NCBI GenBank assembly: GCA_963728165.1
Contig: CAVSIY010000002.1
Span: 310,001 to 374,000, forward strand
Source of the DNA: Hyphomicrobium_A sp963728165
GTDB taxonomy: Bacteria; Pseudomonadota; Alphaproteobacteria; Rhizobiales; Hyphomicrobiaceae
Length of the DNA stretch: 64,000 bases
Reading direction: 5' to 3'
In this document: positions 1-10,746 of the stretch, piece by piece
How positions within the stretch are numbered: the first letter of the stretch is position 1
Layout: each line of letters begins with the position of its first letter
Notes under the pieces: generated by a model
Told to the model about the DNA's origin: nothing
The model's input: the letters and a program-made list of their open reading frames with translations, nothing else
Database searches by the model: none
Translations under genes and position numbers: made by a program

Positions 1-3000
1 CGTATCGTTGACGACGGTAATGCCTGTCGCGGCGGTGCCGCCGAAGGTGACGCTGGTGGCACCGGTGAAGTCGGTGCCGGTGATGGTGACCGCCGTGCCC
101 CCAGCTGTCGTGCCGATATTGGGGCTGACACTGGTGACCGTCGGCGCCCCCACGTAGGTGTAGGCGTTCGTTGCTGTGCCGGTGCCGCCCGGCGTGGTGA
201 CGGCGACATTCACGAGCCCGGCGGCGTGCGCCGGCGTGGTGGCGGTGATGGTGGTGGCGTTGACGACGGTAATGCCTGTCGCGGCGGTGCCGCCGAAGGT
301 AACGCTGGTGGCGATGGCGTCGCCGGTGAAGCCGGTGCCGGTGATGGTCACCGCTGTGCCCCCGGTGGTCGTGCCGCTGTTGGGGCTGACGCCGGTCACC
401 GTCGGGGGGGCCAGGTAGAAGTAAGCGTTCGATGCTGTGCCGGTGCCGACCGGCGTGGTGACGGCGACATCGACGAGCCCGGCGGCGTGCGCCGGTGTGG
501 TGGCGGTGATCGTCGTATCGTTGACGACGGTGACGCCAGTGGCCGCCGTCCCGCCGAAGGTGACGCTGGTGGCACCGGTGAAACCGGTGCCGGTGATGGT
601 CACCGATGTGCCGCCGAGAGTTGTGCCGTCATCGGGGTTGACGCTGGTCACCGTCGGCGGCGCGACGTAGGTGTAGGCGTTCGTTCCGGTGCCGGTGCCG
701 CCCGCCGTGGTGACGGCAACATCGACGAGCCCGGCGGCATGCGCCGGGGTGCTGGCGGTGATGGTGGTGGCGTTGACAACGGTGACGCCGGTGGCCGCCG
801 TGCCGCCGAAGGTGACGCTGGTGGCGCCGGTGAAATTGGTGCCGGTGATGGTCACCGATGAGCCGCCGAGAGTCGTGCCGCTGTTGGGGCTCACACCGGT
901 GACCGTCGGCGGCGCGACGTAGGTGTAGGCGTTCGGTGCTGTGCCGGTGCCGCCTGCCGTGGTGACGGCGACACCACGAGCCCGGCGGCGTGCGCCGGCG
1001 TAGTGGCGGTGATCGTCGTATCGTCGACGACCGTGACGCCGGTGGCCGCCGTGCCGCCGAAGGTGACGCTGGTGGCACCGGTTAAGCCGCTGCCGGTAAT
1101 GGTCACCGATGTGCCCCCAGCGGTCGTGCCTGTGTTGGGGCTGACGCTGCTCACGGTCGGTGGCCCTATGTAAGTGAACAGATCGGTGCCGATTCCTGTG
1201 CCGCCTGCCGTGGTGACGGCGACACTCACGAGCCCGGCGGCGTGCGCCGGCGTAGTGGCAGTGATCGTCGTATCGTCGACGACCGTGACGCCGGTGGCCG
1301 CCGTGCCACCGAAGGTGACGCTGGTGGCACCGGTAAAATTGGTCCCGGTGATGGTCACCGATGTACCTCCAGCGGTCGTGCCGCTGTTGGGGCTGACGCT
1401 GGTGACCGTTGGCGCCGATGCCACGAAGGTATAGAGCCCGGTTCCGGTGCCGGTACCACCCGCTGCGGTGACGGCGACGTCGACGAGCCCGGCGGCGTGC
1501 GCCGGGGTGGTGGCGGTGATGGTAGTGGCGTTGACAACAGTGATGCCAGTGGCGGCGGTGCCGCCGAAGGTGACGCTGGTGGCGCCGGTAAAATTGGTGC
1601 CGGTGATGGTGACGGGCTCACCGCCAAGAGTTGTACCGCTGCTGGGGCTCACGCTGGTGACCGTCGGCGGCCCTACATAAGTAAACAGGCCGGTGCCAGT
1701 CCCGGTGCCGCCCGACGTGGTGACGGCGACATCCACGAGCCCGGCGGCGTGCGCCGGGGTGGTGGCGGTGATCGTCGTATCGTTGACAACGGTCACGCCT
1801 GTCGCGCTGCTGCCGCCGAAGGTGACGGTGGTGGCGCCGGTGAAACCGCTGCCGGTGATGGTGACCGACGTGCCCCCAGCGGTCGGGCCACTGCTGGGAC
1901 TGACGCCGGTGACCGTCGGCGGGGCGACGTAGGTATAGGCATTTGTTGCGGTGCCGGTGCCGCCCGCCGTGGTGACGGTGACATCGACGAGCCCGGCGGC
2001 GTGCGCCGGGGTGGTGGCGGTGATCGTCGTGGCGGTGACGACGGTGACGCCGGTGGCCGCCGCGCCGCCGAAGGTGACGCTGGTCGCGCCGGTGAAGCCG
2101 CTGCCGGTTATAGTGACCGATGTGCCGCCGAGAGTTGTGCCGCTATTGGGGCTGACGCTGGTGACCGTCGGCGGCGCCACGTAGGTGTAGGCATTCGCTC
2201 CAGTCCCGGTGCCGACCGGCGTGGTGACGGCGACATCGACGAGCCCGGCGGCGTGCGCCGGCGTGGTGGCGGTGATGGTCGTGTCGTTGACGACGGTAAT
2301 GCCGGTGGCCGCGCTGCCGCCGAAGGTCACGCTGGTGGCGCCCGTGAAATTGGTGCCGGTGATGGTCACCGATGTGCCGCCGAGAGTGGTGCCTTTGTCA
2401 GGGCTGACGCTGGTGACCGTCGGCGGCGCCACGTAGGTGTAGGCGTTCGTTGCTGTGCCGGTGCCCCCCGGCGTGGTGACGGCGACATCGACGAGCCCGG
2501 CGGCGTGCGCCAGCGTGGTGGCGGTGATGGTCGTGTCGTTGACGACGGTAATGCCGGTGGCCGCGCTGCCGCCGAAGGTCACGCTGGTGGCGCCCGGTGA
2601 AATTGGTGCCGGTGACGGTGACCGCTGTGCCGCCGAGAGTCGTGCCGCTGTTGGGGCTGACACTGGTCACCGTCGGCGGCGCCACGTAGGTGTAGGCATT
2701 CGCTCCGGTCCCGGTGCCGACCGGCGTGGTGACCGCCACATCGACGAGCCCGGCGGCGTGCGCCGGCGTGGTCGCGGTGATGGTGGTGGCGTTGACGACG
2801 GTAACGCCGGTGGCCGTGGTGCCGCCGAAGGTGACGCTGGTGGCACCGGTGAAGCCGGTGCCGGTGATGGTGACCGATGTGCCGCCAGCGTCGTGCCGCT
2901 GTTGGGGCTGACGCTGGTCACCGTCGGCGGCGCCACGTAGGTGTAGGCGTTCGTTGCTGTGCCGGTGCCGCCCGGCGTGGTGACGGTGACATTCACGAGC

Positions 3001-4200
3001 CCGGCGGCGTGTGCCGGCGTGGTGGCGGTGATGGTGGTGGCGTTGACGACGGTAATGCCGGTGGCCGCGCTGCCGCCGAAGGTCACGCTGGTGGCGCCGG
3101 TGAAATTGGTGCCGGTGATGGTCACCGATGTGCCGCCGAGAGTCGTGCCGCTATTGGGGCTGACGCTGGTCACCGTCGGCGGCGCCACGTAGGTGTAGGC
3201 ATTCGTTCCGGTCCCGGTGCCAACCGGCGTAGTGACGGCTACATTGACGAGCCCGGCGGCGTGCGCCGGCGTGGTGGCGGTGATGGTGGTGGCGTTGACG
3301 ACGGTGATGCCGGTGGCGGCGGTGCCGCCGAAGGTCACGGCGGTGGCGCCGGTGAAGTTGGTGCCGGTGATGGTGACCGCTGTGCCCCCAGCGGTCGGGC
3401 CACTGTTGGGGCTGACGCTGGTGACTGTCGGCGGCGCCACGTAAGGTGTAGGCGTTCGGTTCTGGTGCCGGTGCCGCCCGCCGTGGTGACGGCGACATCC
3501 ACGAGCCCGGCGGCGTGCGCCGGCGTGGTCGCAGTGATGGTGGTGCTATTGACGACCGTAATGCCTGTGGCGGCGGTGCCGCCGAAGGTGACGCTGGTGG
3601 CGCCGGTGAAATTGGTGCCGGTGATGGTGACCGCTGTGCCCCCAGCGGCCGTGCCGCTATTGGGGCTCACGCCGGTCACCGTCGGCGGGGTCACATAGGT
3701 GTAACGATTGAAGCCAGTCCCCGTGCCCCTGGGCGTGGTAACGCGGACATTCACGAGCCCCGCGGCGTGTGCCGGCGTGGTGGCGGTGATGGTCGTATCG
3801 TTGACGACAGTGACGCCGGTGGCGGCCGTGCCACCGAAGGTGACGCTGGTCGTACCCGTGAAGAAGGTGCCGGTGATGGTGACCGCTGTCCCCCCCAGGG
3901 TGGAGCCGCTGTTCGGTGCCACGCCGGTCACCGTTGGAGCCGACGGCACCACGTAGCCATAGGCGCTCAATTCGGTGCCGGTACCACTAGGGGTGGTAAC
4001 GGAGACATTCACGAGCCCGGCGGCGTGCGCCGGCGTGAGGGCGCTGATGGTGGTGCTATTAACGACCGTGATACCTGTCGCGGCACTGCCGCCGAAGGTG
4101 ACGCTGGTGGCGCCGGTGAAATTGGTGCCGTGGATGGTGACCGGCGTGCCGCCGAGAGTTCGTGCCCTGATTGGGGCTGACGCTGGTGACCGTCGGGGCT
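1..4200 (-). repeat. Tandem ~252-bp repeat array encoding IPT/TIG domains
   Basis: Seventeen units begin at a spacing close to 252 bp, equal to 84 codons, as judged from the recurring ACCGTCGG block on the plus strand (near 4189, 3925, 3677, 3422, 3172, 2919, 2670, 2415, 2167, 1910, 1657, 1405, 1152, 901, 650, 398 and 139). Units are nearly identical at the DNA level, with most differences in a few cassette-like spots such as TLGG versus TAGG and the TGTGTATNAY linker. This implies recent duplication or gene conversion and makes the region prone to assembly collapse. Confidence 0.9.
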
Positions 4201-4427
4201 TGCGCGAGCGCCGGCGCACTGCCGACGGCAGCCGCGCCGAGCGCGATCAAAAGTATGATAAGCCCCCGCAGACCCGCGCCGATGAAGCCGTTCGCCTTCA
4301 GGGTTCGACGGCCCAGCTTGGATATCGGCACTAGGGGATCCGCCGCCAAAACGGCGGACGCCGAAAGCGGGCCAGTGTGCTTATGGACCGCCGCTCTTGC
4401 GGCCGCGCCGCTGATCTTCTCTGGCAT
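1..4427 (-). pseudogene. IPT/TIG-repeat secreted surface protein, frameshifted, continues past left edge
   Basis: The start region has a basic segment, a hydrophobic stretch and a signal-peptidase-like ALAQ site, so the product is probably exported. After it come tandem immunoglobulin-like IPT/TIG domains of about 84 residues, each opening with a TVTSVSPN-like strand followed by a TLGGTSVTITGTNFTG core. Seventeen repeat starts are visible and the last runs off the window. The reading frame shifts at five places: about 4155 (+1), 3443-3462 (+2), 2887 (-1), 2595 (+1) and 972 (-1), each clear when a repeat is compared with its neighbours. Translated piecewise the protein is otherwise free of stops. 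The shifts may be assembly errors in a GC-rich repeat, true decay, or phase variation. I placed the start at the ATG at 4427; 4487 is an alternative. Ligand and anchor are unknown. An adhesin-like role is inference. Confidence 0.75.
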
Positions 4428-4649
4428 CGCTCCAAGGCCTACAAGCCCCCCAAATCGTGGCGTGAGACCGCACACTCCTCGAGGCATTGGCTAACCGGTC
4501 GCGCATCCAAGCTTCGAGCGGATCGGCGTCATTGCCAGGGGCACCCAAGGGCGATAGACGCAAGAGAAAAACTGCGCAGAAATAACAACTTAACCAGATT
4601 ACGATTTGGTTAACGATTGGTTAATCCGTAATCTGAATTGCTGTCATCA

Positions 4650-4960
4650 GACTTATGAAGGGTGGCGCTCGGGCAGGTGGCGTTCGGGCCGCGCGTCGGT
4701 TACCGGCTGGGTCGATGCCGACGGCATGACTGTCGCGGGGTCTGGGACTACAAGGAGGCGCCGTTCTTCGACGTCGCTTCGGGCCTCGCGGTCGGGACGC
4801 CCGGCCTGCGCGCGCGCTTCGAGGGCCGCGCGTGGCCGCGGCCATGACCAACGGCTGGTACTTCGACTGCCAGGGCTTCTACGACGGTGCCAGAGCCGAC
4901 AGCTTCTCCGCCTAAGGCGGCAAGCTCGCGGTCGCGGTGCACTTCAATAACGGCTCTCCC
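4650..4960 (+). pseudogene. Possible degraded outer-membrane/autotransporter-like fragment
   Basis: No intact gene lies between 4428 and 5286. Within it, plus-strand translations in shifting frames give short plausible stretches such as FGPRVGYRL, VWDYKEAPFFDVASGLAV and NGWYFDCQGFYDG, interrupted by a stop near 4912 and by frame changes. The style resembles the barrel end of surface proteins, which would fit the neighbouring autotransporter, but I cannot assign a family. The remaining sequence up to 5286 shows nothing I can name. Low confidence. Confidence 0.2.
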
Positions 4961-5286
4961 AGCAGTAGCTGCGCTTCGTTGATACCCTTGTCGGCTCTTG
5001 GCTCAATTCGAACGTGCACCTCTCGTCGGCTGCTGAGGGAAGACCGGGCTTGGTGCACGGAGGTCGCAAGAGTGCCAACAGTCGTTGAGCCGAGGTCTGC
5101 AATCTCGGCTTAGCGGACGCGGTCGGCGACGGCCTCCGCCGCGCCGATCATGGGGTGCCGATGTCTGAGATTGTATAGCAGCAGCCAAAGCCTCGATGTC
5201 GGCGATGGGCCAGGAGCAGAAGTCGATCTCGCAAGCAGACAACCAGCGCTCAGGCGAGGCTCGCTTCGGTCGCGAGATCGGCTCGC

Positions 5287-8200
5287 TCAAAATTGAACGA
5301 GAAGATTGCCCTGGACGGCGTGATCTTGAGCGTCAGTGGCAAGCTGCCCGGAATAGTTGATACCCAGCTTGGCAGCAGCCGTAACAGCAAAGTCGAGCCC
5401 TGCATCGACGATCAGACTATTGTCGGCAATGGGCACGCCCGCGATCGTGAATGGCACGCCGTTGCTCGCGAATGCGAGCGCCATAGCCGGCGTCACGTCG
5501 CCGAAGGCGTGTTGCCAGCCGAGCGCGCCATGCACCGTCACGGCCGTGCCATCCACGAACCCTAGTGCGGACGCCGCCCGCCATCCGAGTGTGGTGAAGG
5601 TTGTGTCAAAAGACCGGCTCGCGGCCGTGAGTGCTGCGGGCCCCCCCGTCTCGCTGAAGCCACCGAATTGAGGTTCACCCACGCGAGGCCTACGAACGGT
5701 TCAGTAGCGACATTGGCGAGGGTCATGGCGTAACCAGCCTCGCCGAACACCTGCGCGGTGCCAGCCATGTAGCTGGCCGTCTCCTGGTCGCTGAAGACGG
5801 AGGCGGAGCCGCAGCAGCTTCCGCCGGCAAAGGTAATGGTGCGCTCAGTCTTGATGTCGTCCCAGCTATAGGTTGCGCCGGTGCGCAGGCCGAGGGCGCC
5901 GAGCTGGCCGCCGCCGTAGAGCGCAAGGTGATAGGCATCGACCGAGCCTGAAGACAGACGCGCGTTCACATTGAGCGATGATTGCGTATAGCCTCCAGCG
6001 AGCCCCATTCGCCACAGGTCATCGAACGTGGCGTCGAATCCGGTGATGATTCCGCCGAGCGAACGCTGGAGCGTGGCGGCATTGCCGTTGCCGTCGAGGT
6101 CTCCCCAGGCGCCAAGCGCTTGGGCCCAAGCAGCGAACCGGCTGTCCGCTGGTGCAATGGCGGTTCGGTATGCCGCTGGCGCTTCTTGCCCATAGCCGAG
6201 AGCATAGGGGGGAGCGGTGCCCCCGCGCCCGATGGAGGCGACCACCGGTCCGCTCGTCCCGAGCGCGGCGAGCATGCCGTTATTGGCGCCGTAGGATTGG
6301 CGCAGACGGCCGATGATCGCGTCGCGCACGTAATGCGAGTCATACAAGAGCACCCCATCCACGCTCGGGTGAATTTCACCCGACAGAAGATCGAATGCGG
6401 CCCGGGCCTGCTCAGCGGTGCCGAGCACGATCACATCGTAGATGGGATTGCCGGTCCCGAGCTGCTCGACTGCGGCGCCGGTTGCAATCTGATTGGGGGT
6501 TTGCCCGACGCCGGCGAAGGTTAGACCGGTCTGCGTTACTGTCAGAAAGACGTTGTTCGCATCATAGCTGAGGCAGGCGCAAAGGAAGGCGGACTCGAAG
6601 GTCAGCGCCGAGAACGTGCCGATCACTCCGCCCGTTGCATTCAAGATCGTGTAGGTCGTGCCGGGGGCATAGCTGCCGGCCGCCGGCACCACGTGCACAG
6701 TACCGGCGAGAGTGGCCGTCCCGGTTACGTTGGTCCTGTCGCTGGCCGTCGGCGAAATTTCCACCATGTAAGTGGAAGGAGGAGAGAAAGCGAGATTGCC
6801 CTGCACCGCGATGGTGCCGATGCCGTTGCCAGGCGCAAGCGTGCCGCCGTTGATGGTGGTCGAGGACAGCGTGCCAATGCCGCCGACCGTTCCCCCGGCA
6901 TTGACCGTGAGGCCGCTCGAGGACGCGATCGAGCCGTTGACCAAGAGCGTGCCGGCGTTGACGGTCGTGGCGCCTGTATAGAGTTCGGTCGCGGTTAGCG
7001 TGGTGCTGCCGGTGCCATTCTGCTCAAGGGCGCCGGAACCGGAGACGACCCCGCCGAAGCTGTAGCTATTCGAACGATTGAAGCTGAGAGTCGCGTTGTC
7101 GGTCACGTCGCCAAGGATCGAGCCGCTTGTGCCGCCGTTACCGATCTGCAGCGTGCCGGCGCTGATCGTCGTGGTGCCCGTGTAGGTGTTTGTGCCCGAC
7201 AGCGTGAATGTGCCAGTGCCGGACTTGGTCAGGTTGGTCGATCCTGCGGCGCCATTCTGAATTACGCCCGAGAACAGCGTCGACGTGTTGTTGCCCCCGG
7301 TTGTGAGCGTGCTGGAGGCGGCGCCCCCGTTGGTCACTGTGCCGGCGCCGGCGAGCGAGCCGATGACTTCGTTGAAGTTGTTGAGACTGAGGATGGCGCC
7401 GGCGGCGACCGTGTATGCGCTGTTCGGCGAGAAGCGCATTCGATGACCCCGCCTGCAGCGTCCCAGCGCTGACAGTTGTCGGGCCCGTGTAGCTGTTGTT
7501 GCCCGACAGAGTTACGCGGCTCGTGCCATTCTTCGTGACCGATAATACGTTGCCGCCCGTATCGGCCAAATTCCCCGAGAGCGAGCCGGTCGTGCTGGTT
7601 CCGTTGAAATTCAGCGTCGTCGATGCGGTCAACGTGGGGGAGCCGCTCACCAAAGTGTTGGTGATTTGTAAGTTCACGATGCCGCCGGTCAGCGTGTAGT
7701 TGTGATTGAAAGAGGGACTGGAGAAGGCGATTGTCGAGCCGTTGTTCAGCACGAGATTGCTTGCCGCAGTATTCGATAGGCCGAGCGCAAAGGTATTAGA
7801 CACGAGCAGTGTACCCGCATTGACAGTGGTGACGCCCGTGTACCCCACGCTGGTTCCATTGATTTGCAGGGTGCCCGCGCCGCTCTTGGTAAACCCGATG
7901 CTGCCGGTCAGCGGGGGAAAAAACTGGGTGGTGCCGACGTTGGTCGTAATCGTGGGATTCACTCCACCGAATGTCAGCGCTACCACGCCAAGTGATGGAA
8001 AGAGGTAGCCACTGACATTGAACGTCATGTCGTGAACGGTGATGGGGACGGCCAGCGTAACGTTGCCGGCGGCCGCGCCGAAGATTGCGTTGTCAGCGGT
8101 GGCGTTGTTCCACGCCTGAAACGTCACGCCGTTAAACCACAGCGGTGAAGTCGTATCCCAGGCACCGGTCCCGCCAGAAACAGGCAGAACGCCGTTGGCA

Positions 8201-8298
8201 TCCCAATTGAGGTTTTGCTGCGCGACGGCAGGGGATGCCGCCACAGCTATCAGCCATGCAGCGCAGATGGTTGCGATCGGTCGGCGAGAAAAGACCAA
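5287..8298 (-). pseudogene. Autotransporter with PATR-type passenger repeats and beta-barrel, frameshifted
   Basis: This is a type V secretion protein. It starts with a signal peptide ending SPAVAQ, followed by a beta-helical passenger rich in passenger-associated repeats of the form SGTNTYTGTTTISAGTLQIGN, and ends in an autotransporter beta-barrel whose last residue is Phe (VQGNLLVQF), the normal signal for outer-membrane insertion. Two frameshifts break the frame: near 7430-7434, where removing one base joins the passenger halves, and near 5665, inside the barrel strand FVGLAWVNLN that should continue as GGFSETGG. Together they restore about 1,000 residues. Either the sequence has indel errors or the gene is decayed. 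It reads in the same direction as the IPT protein to its left. The cargo function is not predictable beyond a surface role. Confidence 0.75.
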
Positions 8299-8701
8299 TG
8301 CATTGCACCGCTCTGTCGAGAATAGCCGTAGGCCATCACGAGTTGGCGCGGGAGGTCAATTGTTGTGGACCGATAATCCGCTATCAGAATACGGGCATAC
8401 GTTGGCGTGGGGTGAGGCTAGGCTAGAGGTGCGGATGGCGGCGACCCGCACGTCGGCTCTGGGTCATGGAGAGACCTCATCCCTGTCCCAGCAGTGACCG
8501 CTCCTCACCGAAAAGCCGACGTGGGGAGCGTCAGCCGCAGCGTACGGAGTGGCTCTCACTCTGAAGTCGGCTCTTGTATACGCGCGCCGAAAGTTGGTGG
8601 CGACGCCTCCATGTCAGCACTCGTCCGAAAGCTGCCGTCAGGCTCGCGAGGCTAAGGTCCATTAGTAAGCGTCTCGAAGAAGCGCCCAAATTGAAAATGC
8701 T

Positions 8702-8757
8702 TGGTCGGAGCAGGGAGATTTGAACTCCCGACCCCCGGTGCCCCAGACTGGATGACT
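8702..8757 (-). pseudogene. 3' part of a tRNA-Pro-like gene (anticodon arm to CCA)
   Basis: On the minus strand the segment ends in an encoded CCA. Before it lie an acceptor half TGCTCCG with discriminator A and a T-arm with a perfect 5-bp stem (GGGAG/CTCCC) around the loop TTCAAAT. A variable GGGTC and an anticodon-arm-like stretch with loop CTGGGGC (anticodon GGG) precede them, with one stem mismatch. No matching D-arm or 5' acceptor half CGGAGCA is found just upstream, so it is a 5'-truncated copy. Its acceptor half could pair with that of the fragment at 9048-9090 using one G-U pair. Confidence 0.5.
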
Positions 8758-9047
8758 ACGCGCAGAGGTTGCGGCGGCCCATTGCACGGCGCAAGCAGAG
8801 CCGTCATTTGTTGTCCCCCTCAATCTAAGCCAATGGTGAGAGCGTCCCATCTCAAAATGTATGGGGCTGCTCAGCGGGACTGACGGTCGCAATATGTTCT
8901 AATACGGGCAATTCTGATTGTCAGCCAACGGATTCGGAAACAGGTCGTCCCGAAAATATCCCGAAGGGGCTCAAATGAATTTTCCGAGGATAATAGAATT
9001 ATTCTTATAACTCATGGCGTTATACCGCTGCGTAAGCGTAAGGGCAG

Positions 9048-9090
9048 TTGCTCCCAAAGCAAGTGCTCTACCAGGCTGAGCTATGCCCCG
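9048..9090 (-). pseudogene. 5' part of tRNA-Pro(TGG), 3' end missing
   Basis: Read on the minus strand the piece begins CGGGGCA (acceptor), followed by a normal D-arm (AGCTCAGCCTGGTAGAGCA) and an anticodon arm CTTGC-TTTGGGA-GCAA, giving anticodon TGG for proline. Similarity to tRNA-Pro stops at the last base of the anticodon stem; what follows has no T-arm and no pairing acceptor half. It is therefore a truncated gene. A functional tRNA-Pro(TGG) must be elsewhere in the genome. Confidence 0.6.
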
Positions 9091-9181
9091 ACGGAACCAT
9101 CAAATTCGCGCGTGAAGCGTCTCTGTGCCGCTTAGCTCAGCCAAGGTCAAGGCCGGCCCTGCGGCGCTGCTGAGAATAGCG

Positions 9182-9679
9182 CTATTGCGGCGCCTTGGCC
9201 CCGAAATAGGCGTGGCGCACGCGGTCGCCGGGCTTCAGCCCCAAGCGCGCGGCCTCGCCGGCGGGAAGCTCCAGCACCGCCGACACCGGCCCTTGCGAAT
9301 AGATGACGCGATCCGACATCGGCTCGGCGCGCTCCTCGATGCGGTGCACGACGCCGTCGGGGCGGATGAACACCATATCGAGCGGGATGTAGGTGTTGTG
9401 CATCCACATCGTCACCTCACGCGGCGCCTCGTAGGGAAACAGCATGCCGGTGCCGTGGGGCAGCTCGGTGCGGAACATGAGACCGAGCTCCTTCTCCTTG
9501 GGCGCCTCGGCGATCTCCACGTCGATGGGCGTCTCCTGACCGGGGCCCGTCAAGAGCCACAGCCGGTCAACGCGCATCTTCGCTTCGAGCGGCGTCGCCA
9601 GCAGCGCCGCAAGCGCGACCCCAGCAAGCAGCAGGGCCGCCCGATGGGCAGCCCCGCTCAAGAATTGCGCATTCGTCAT
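9182..9679 (-). CDS. DUF192 family exported protein
   Basis: The 165-residue product has an N-terminal hydrophobic signal (about residues 10-32, ending LEA) followed by a DUF192 domain. The family hallmark is visible: KELGLMFRTELPHGTGMLFPY, then VTMWMHNTYIPLDMVFI and a C-terminal GLKPGDRV motif. DUF192 proteins are small periplasmic proteins of unknown biochemical role, widespread in proteobacteria. The start at 9679 gives a proper signal peptide; an in-frame upstream extension would read through the neighbouring gene and was discarded. It lies 11 bp downstream of the cold-shock-domain gene on the same strand, so the two are probably co-transcribed, a pairing seen in many Hyphomicrobiales. 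Confidence 0.85.
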   Translation of the reverse strand: MTNAQFLSGAAHRAALLLAGVALAALLATPLEAKMRVDRLWLLTGPGQETPIDVEIAEAPKEKELGLMFRTELPHGTGMLFPYEAPREVTMWMHNTYIPLDMVFIRPDGVVHRIEERAEPMSDRVIYSQGPVSAVLELPAGEAARLGLKPGDRVRHAYFGAKAPQ

Positions 9680-9690
9680 TGAGAGGGTGC

Positions 9691-10287
9691 TCAATGCGTG
9701 GGTGGAAGTCCCGGCTGACCGTCTGGCCTCAGCTCGGCGGCCATGCAGCCCTTCGATCCGTGTCCCCAACGCACCAACACCATCTGTCCGGGGCGCAGCT
9801 CGGTGAAGCCGAAGCGGCGCAGCGTCTCCATATGCACGAAGATGTCCGGCGTTCCCTCGCCTCGTGTCAAGAAGCCGAAGCCGCGCACCCTGTTGAACCA
9901 CTTCACCATGGCCCGCTCCCAGTCGCTCTCGGGCGTCACCACGACGTGGGTCCGCTGCGGCAGCTGAGAGGGGTGGATGGCCGTGCTTTCGTCCATCGAA
10001 AGGATGCGGAACGCCTGCATTCCCTTCGGACGGCGCAGCACCTCGCAGTGCACCCTCGCGCCCTCGTAGGCGGTCTGGTAGCCGCCCGCCCTGAGGCAGG
10101 TGACGTGCAGTAGAATGTCGGCCAGGCCGTTGTCGGGAACTATGAATCCGTACCCCTTTGATGCATCAAACCATTTGATCGATCCGACAACCTCGAACAC
10201 TTCGATGCCGGCCTCGTCGGCTCTCTCAGAGATGCCTTCGACCGGACGCTCGAACTGTGGAAAATCGGGACGCTTAGAATCCCCCAT
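9691..10287 (-). CDS. Double cold-shock-domain protein
   Basis: The 198-residue protein has two cold-shock (OB-fold, single-strand nucleic-acid-binding) domains. The first, about residues 30-95, carries the RNP1-like GSIKWFDASKGYGFI and the RNP2-like ILLHV. The second, about 125-190, carries MVKWFNRVRGFGFL and DIFVHMETL. Two-domain CSD proteins of this length are typical of alphaproteobacteria and act in RNA chaperoning or transcription antitermination, and are not always cold-induced. It probably heads an operon with the DUF192 gene. A strong hairpin 54 nt upstream of the start could control its mRNA. Confidence 0.9.
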   Translation of the reverse strand: MGDSKRPDFPQFERPVEGISERADEAGIEVFEVVGSIKWFDASKGYGFIVPDNGLADILLHVTCLRAGGYQTAYEGARVHCEVLRRPKGMQAFRILSMDESTAIHPSQLPQRTHVVVTPESDWERAMVKWFNRVRGFGFLTRGEGTPDIFVHMETLRRFGFTELRPGQMVLVRWGHGSKGCMAAELRPDGQPGLPPTH

Positions 10288-10340
10288 CTCGGTACCCCGC
10301 TACTGGTCCTCGTTGCGTATTTTGCTGCGCGGCGAGTGTT

Positions 10341-10373
10341 GCGAAACATGGAAGAGCCCTCTTCATGTTTCGC
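10341..10373 (-). promoter_or_regulatory. Long hairpin in the 5' region of the cold-shock gene
   Basis: The minus strand can fold as GCGAAACATG-AAGAG, a two-base loop, then the complement, giving about 15 base pairs with one bulged base. It sits 54 nt before the ATG of the cold-shock-domain gene and has no U-run, so it is not a standard terminator. A structured leader controlling translation or stability fits what is known for cold-shock mRNAs, but this is inference. Confidence 0.4.
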
Positions 10374-10746
10374 CTCCGTCGCGAAGCGGGGCGGAGAATA
10401 CCATCTGTTGTCCGCGCCGCTAGGGGCATTATTCCGCTGAAATCTTCCGGCGCCGAGCAGCCCTACGATGTCCACATGAAAGTGCACGACTTAACGCGCT
10501 GAATCCCTTTGAAGTTCGTGACGCCTGATTCTTCCCCAAATTTCATCATCGTCATGCCGAATACCATGCGCGCAACAGCTCTGTGACGCGCAATACTGAG
10601 GTCCAGCCTAAGAATTGCTGACACATCGATTCGCTTCATCGACGTGTCACGAGCACGCAGCGAACGATTGCCGCGCGCCATCCTTGTGCGCACCAGCGCA
10701 CCGCGGGAATATGCGCGCCGATAGCACGACAAGGCGGAGCAGCGGC
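10374..10746. other. Intergenic region between divergent genes
   Basis: This 373-bp stretch separates the minus-strand cold-shock gene from the plus-strand glyoxalase gene and must contain both promoters. I see no supported gene. Short open frames on both strands here have no recognisable features. Confidence 0.5.

Larger units (their letters stand above)
8299..9181. other. Gene-poor stretch with tRNA fragments
   Basis: No convincing protein gene lies here. Short open frames across 8662-8892 have the composition of accidental frames over tRNA sequence. The stretch holds two tRNA-Pro-like pieces on the minus strand (listed separately) separated by about 290 bp of lower-GC DNA that includes an AT-rich part near 8980-9020. 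This pattern suggests an old integration or deletion scar. Confidence 0.5.

Noticed and set aside
176..3956. Many plus-strand open frames across the IPT array
   Set aside because: They are periodic antisense shadows of the minus-strand repeats, with biased composition and no starts or ribosome sites.
1..4200. CRISPR-like direct repeats
   Set aside because: The period is about 252 bp with coding repeats and no short spacers, so it is a protein repeat array.
5003..5290. A 95-residue minus-strand frame
   Set aside because: No recognisable motif or ribosome site; composition looks random.
8662..8892. Short open frames on both strands near the tRNA-like pieces
   Set aside because: Their peptides derive from tRNA sequence and have no independent support.
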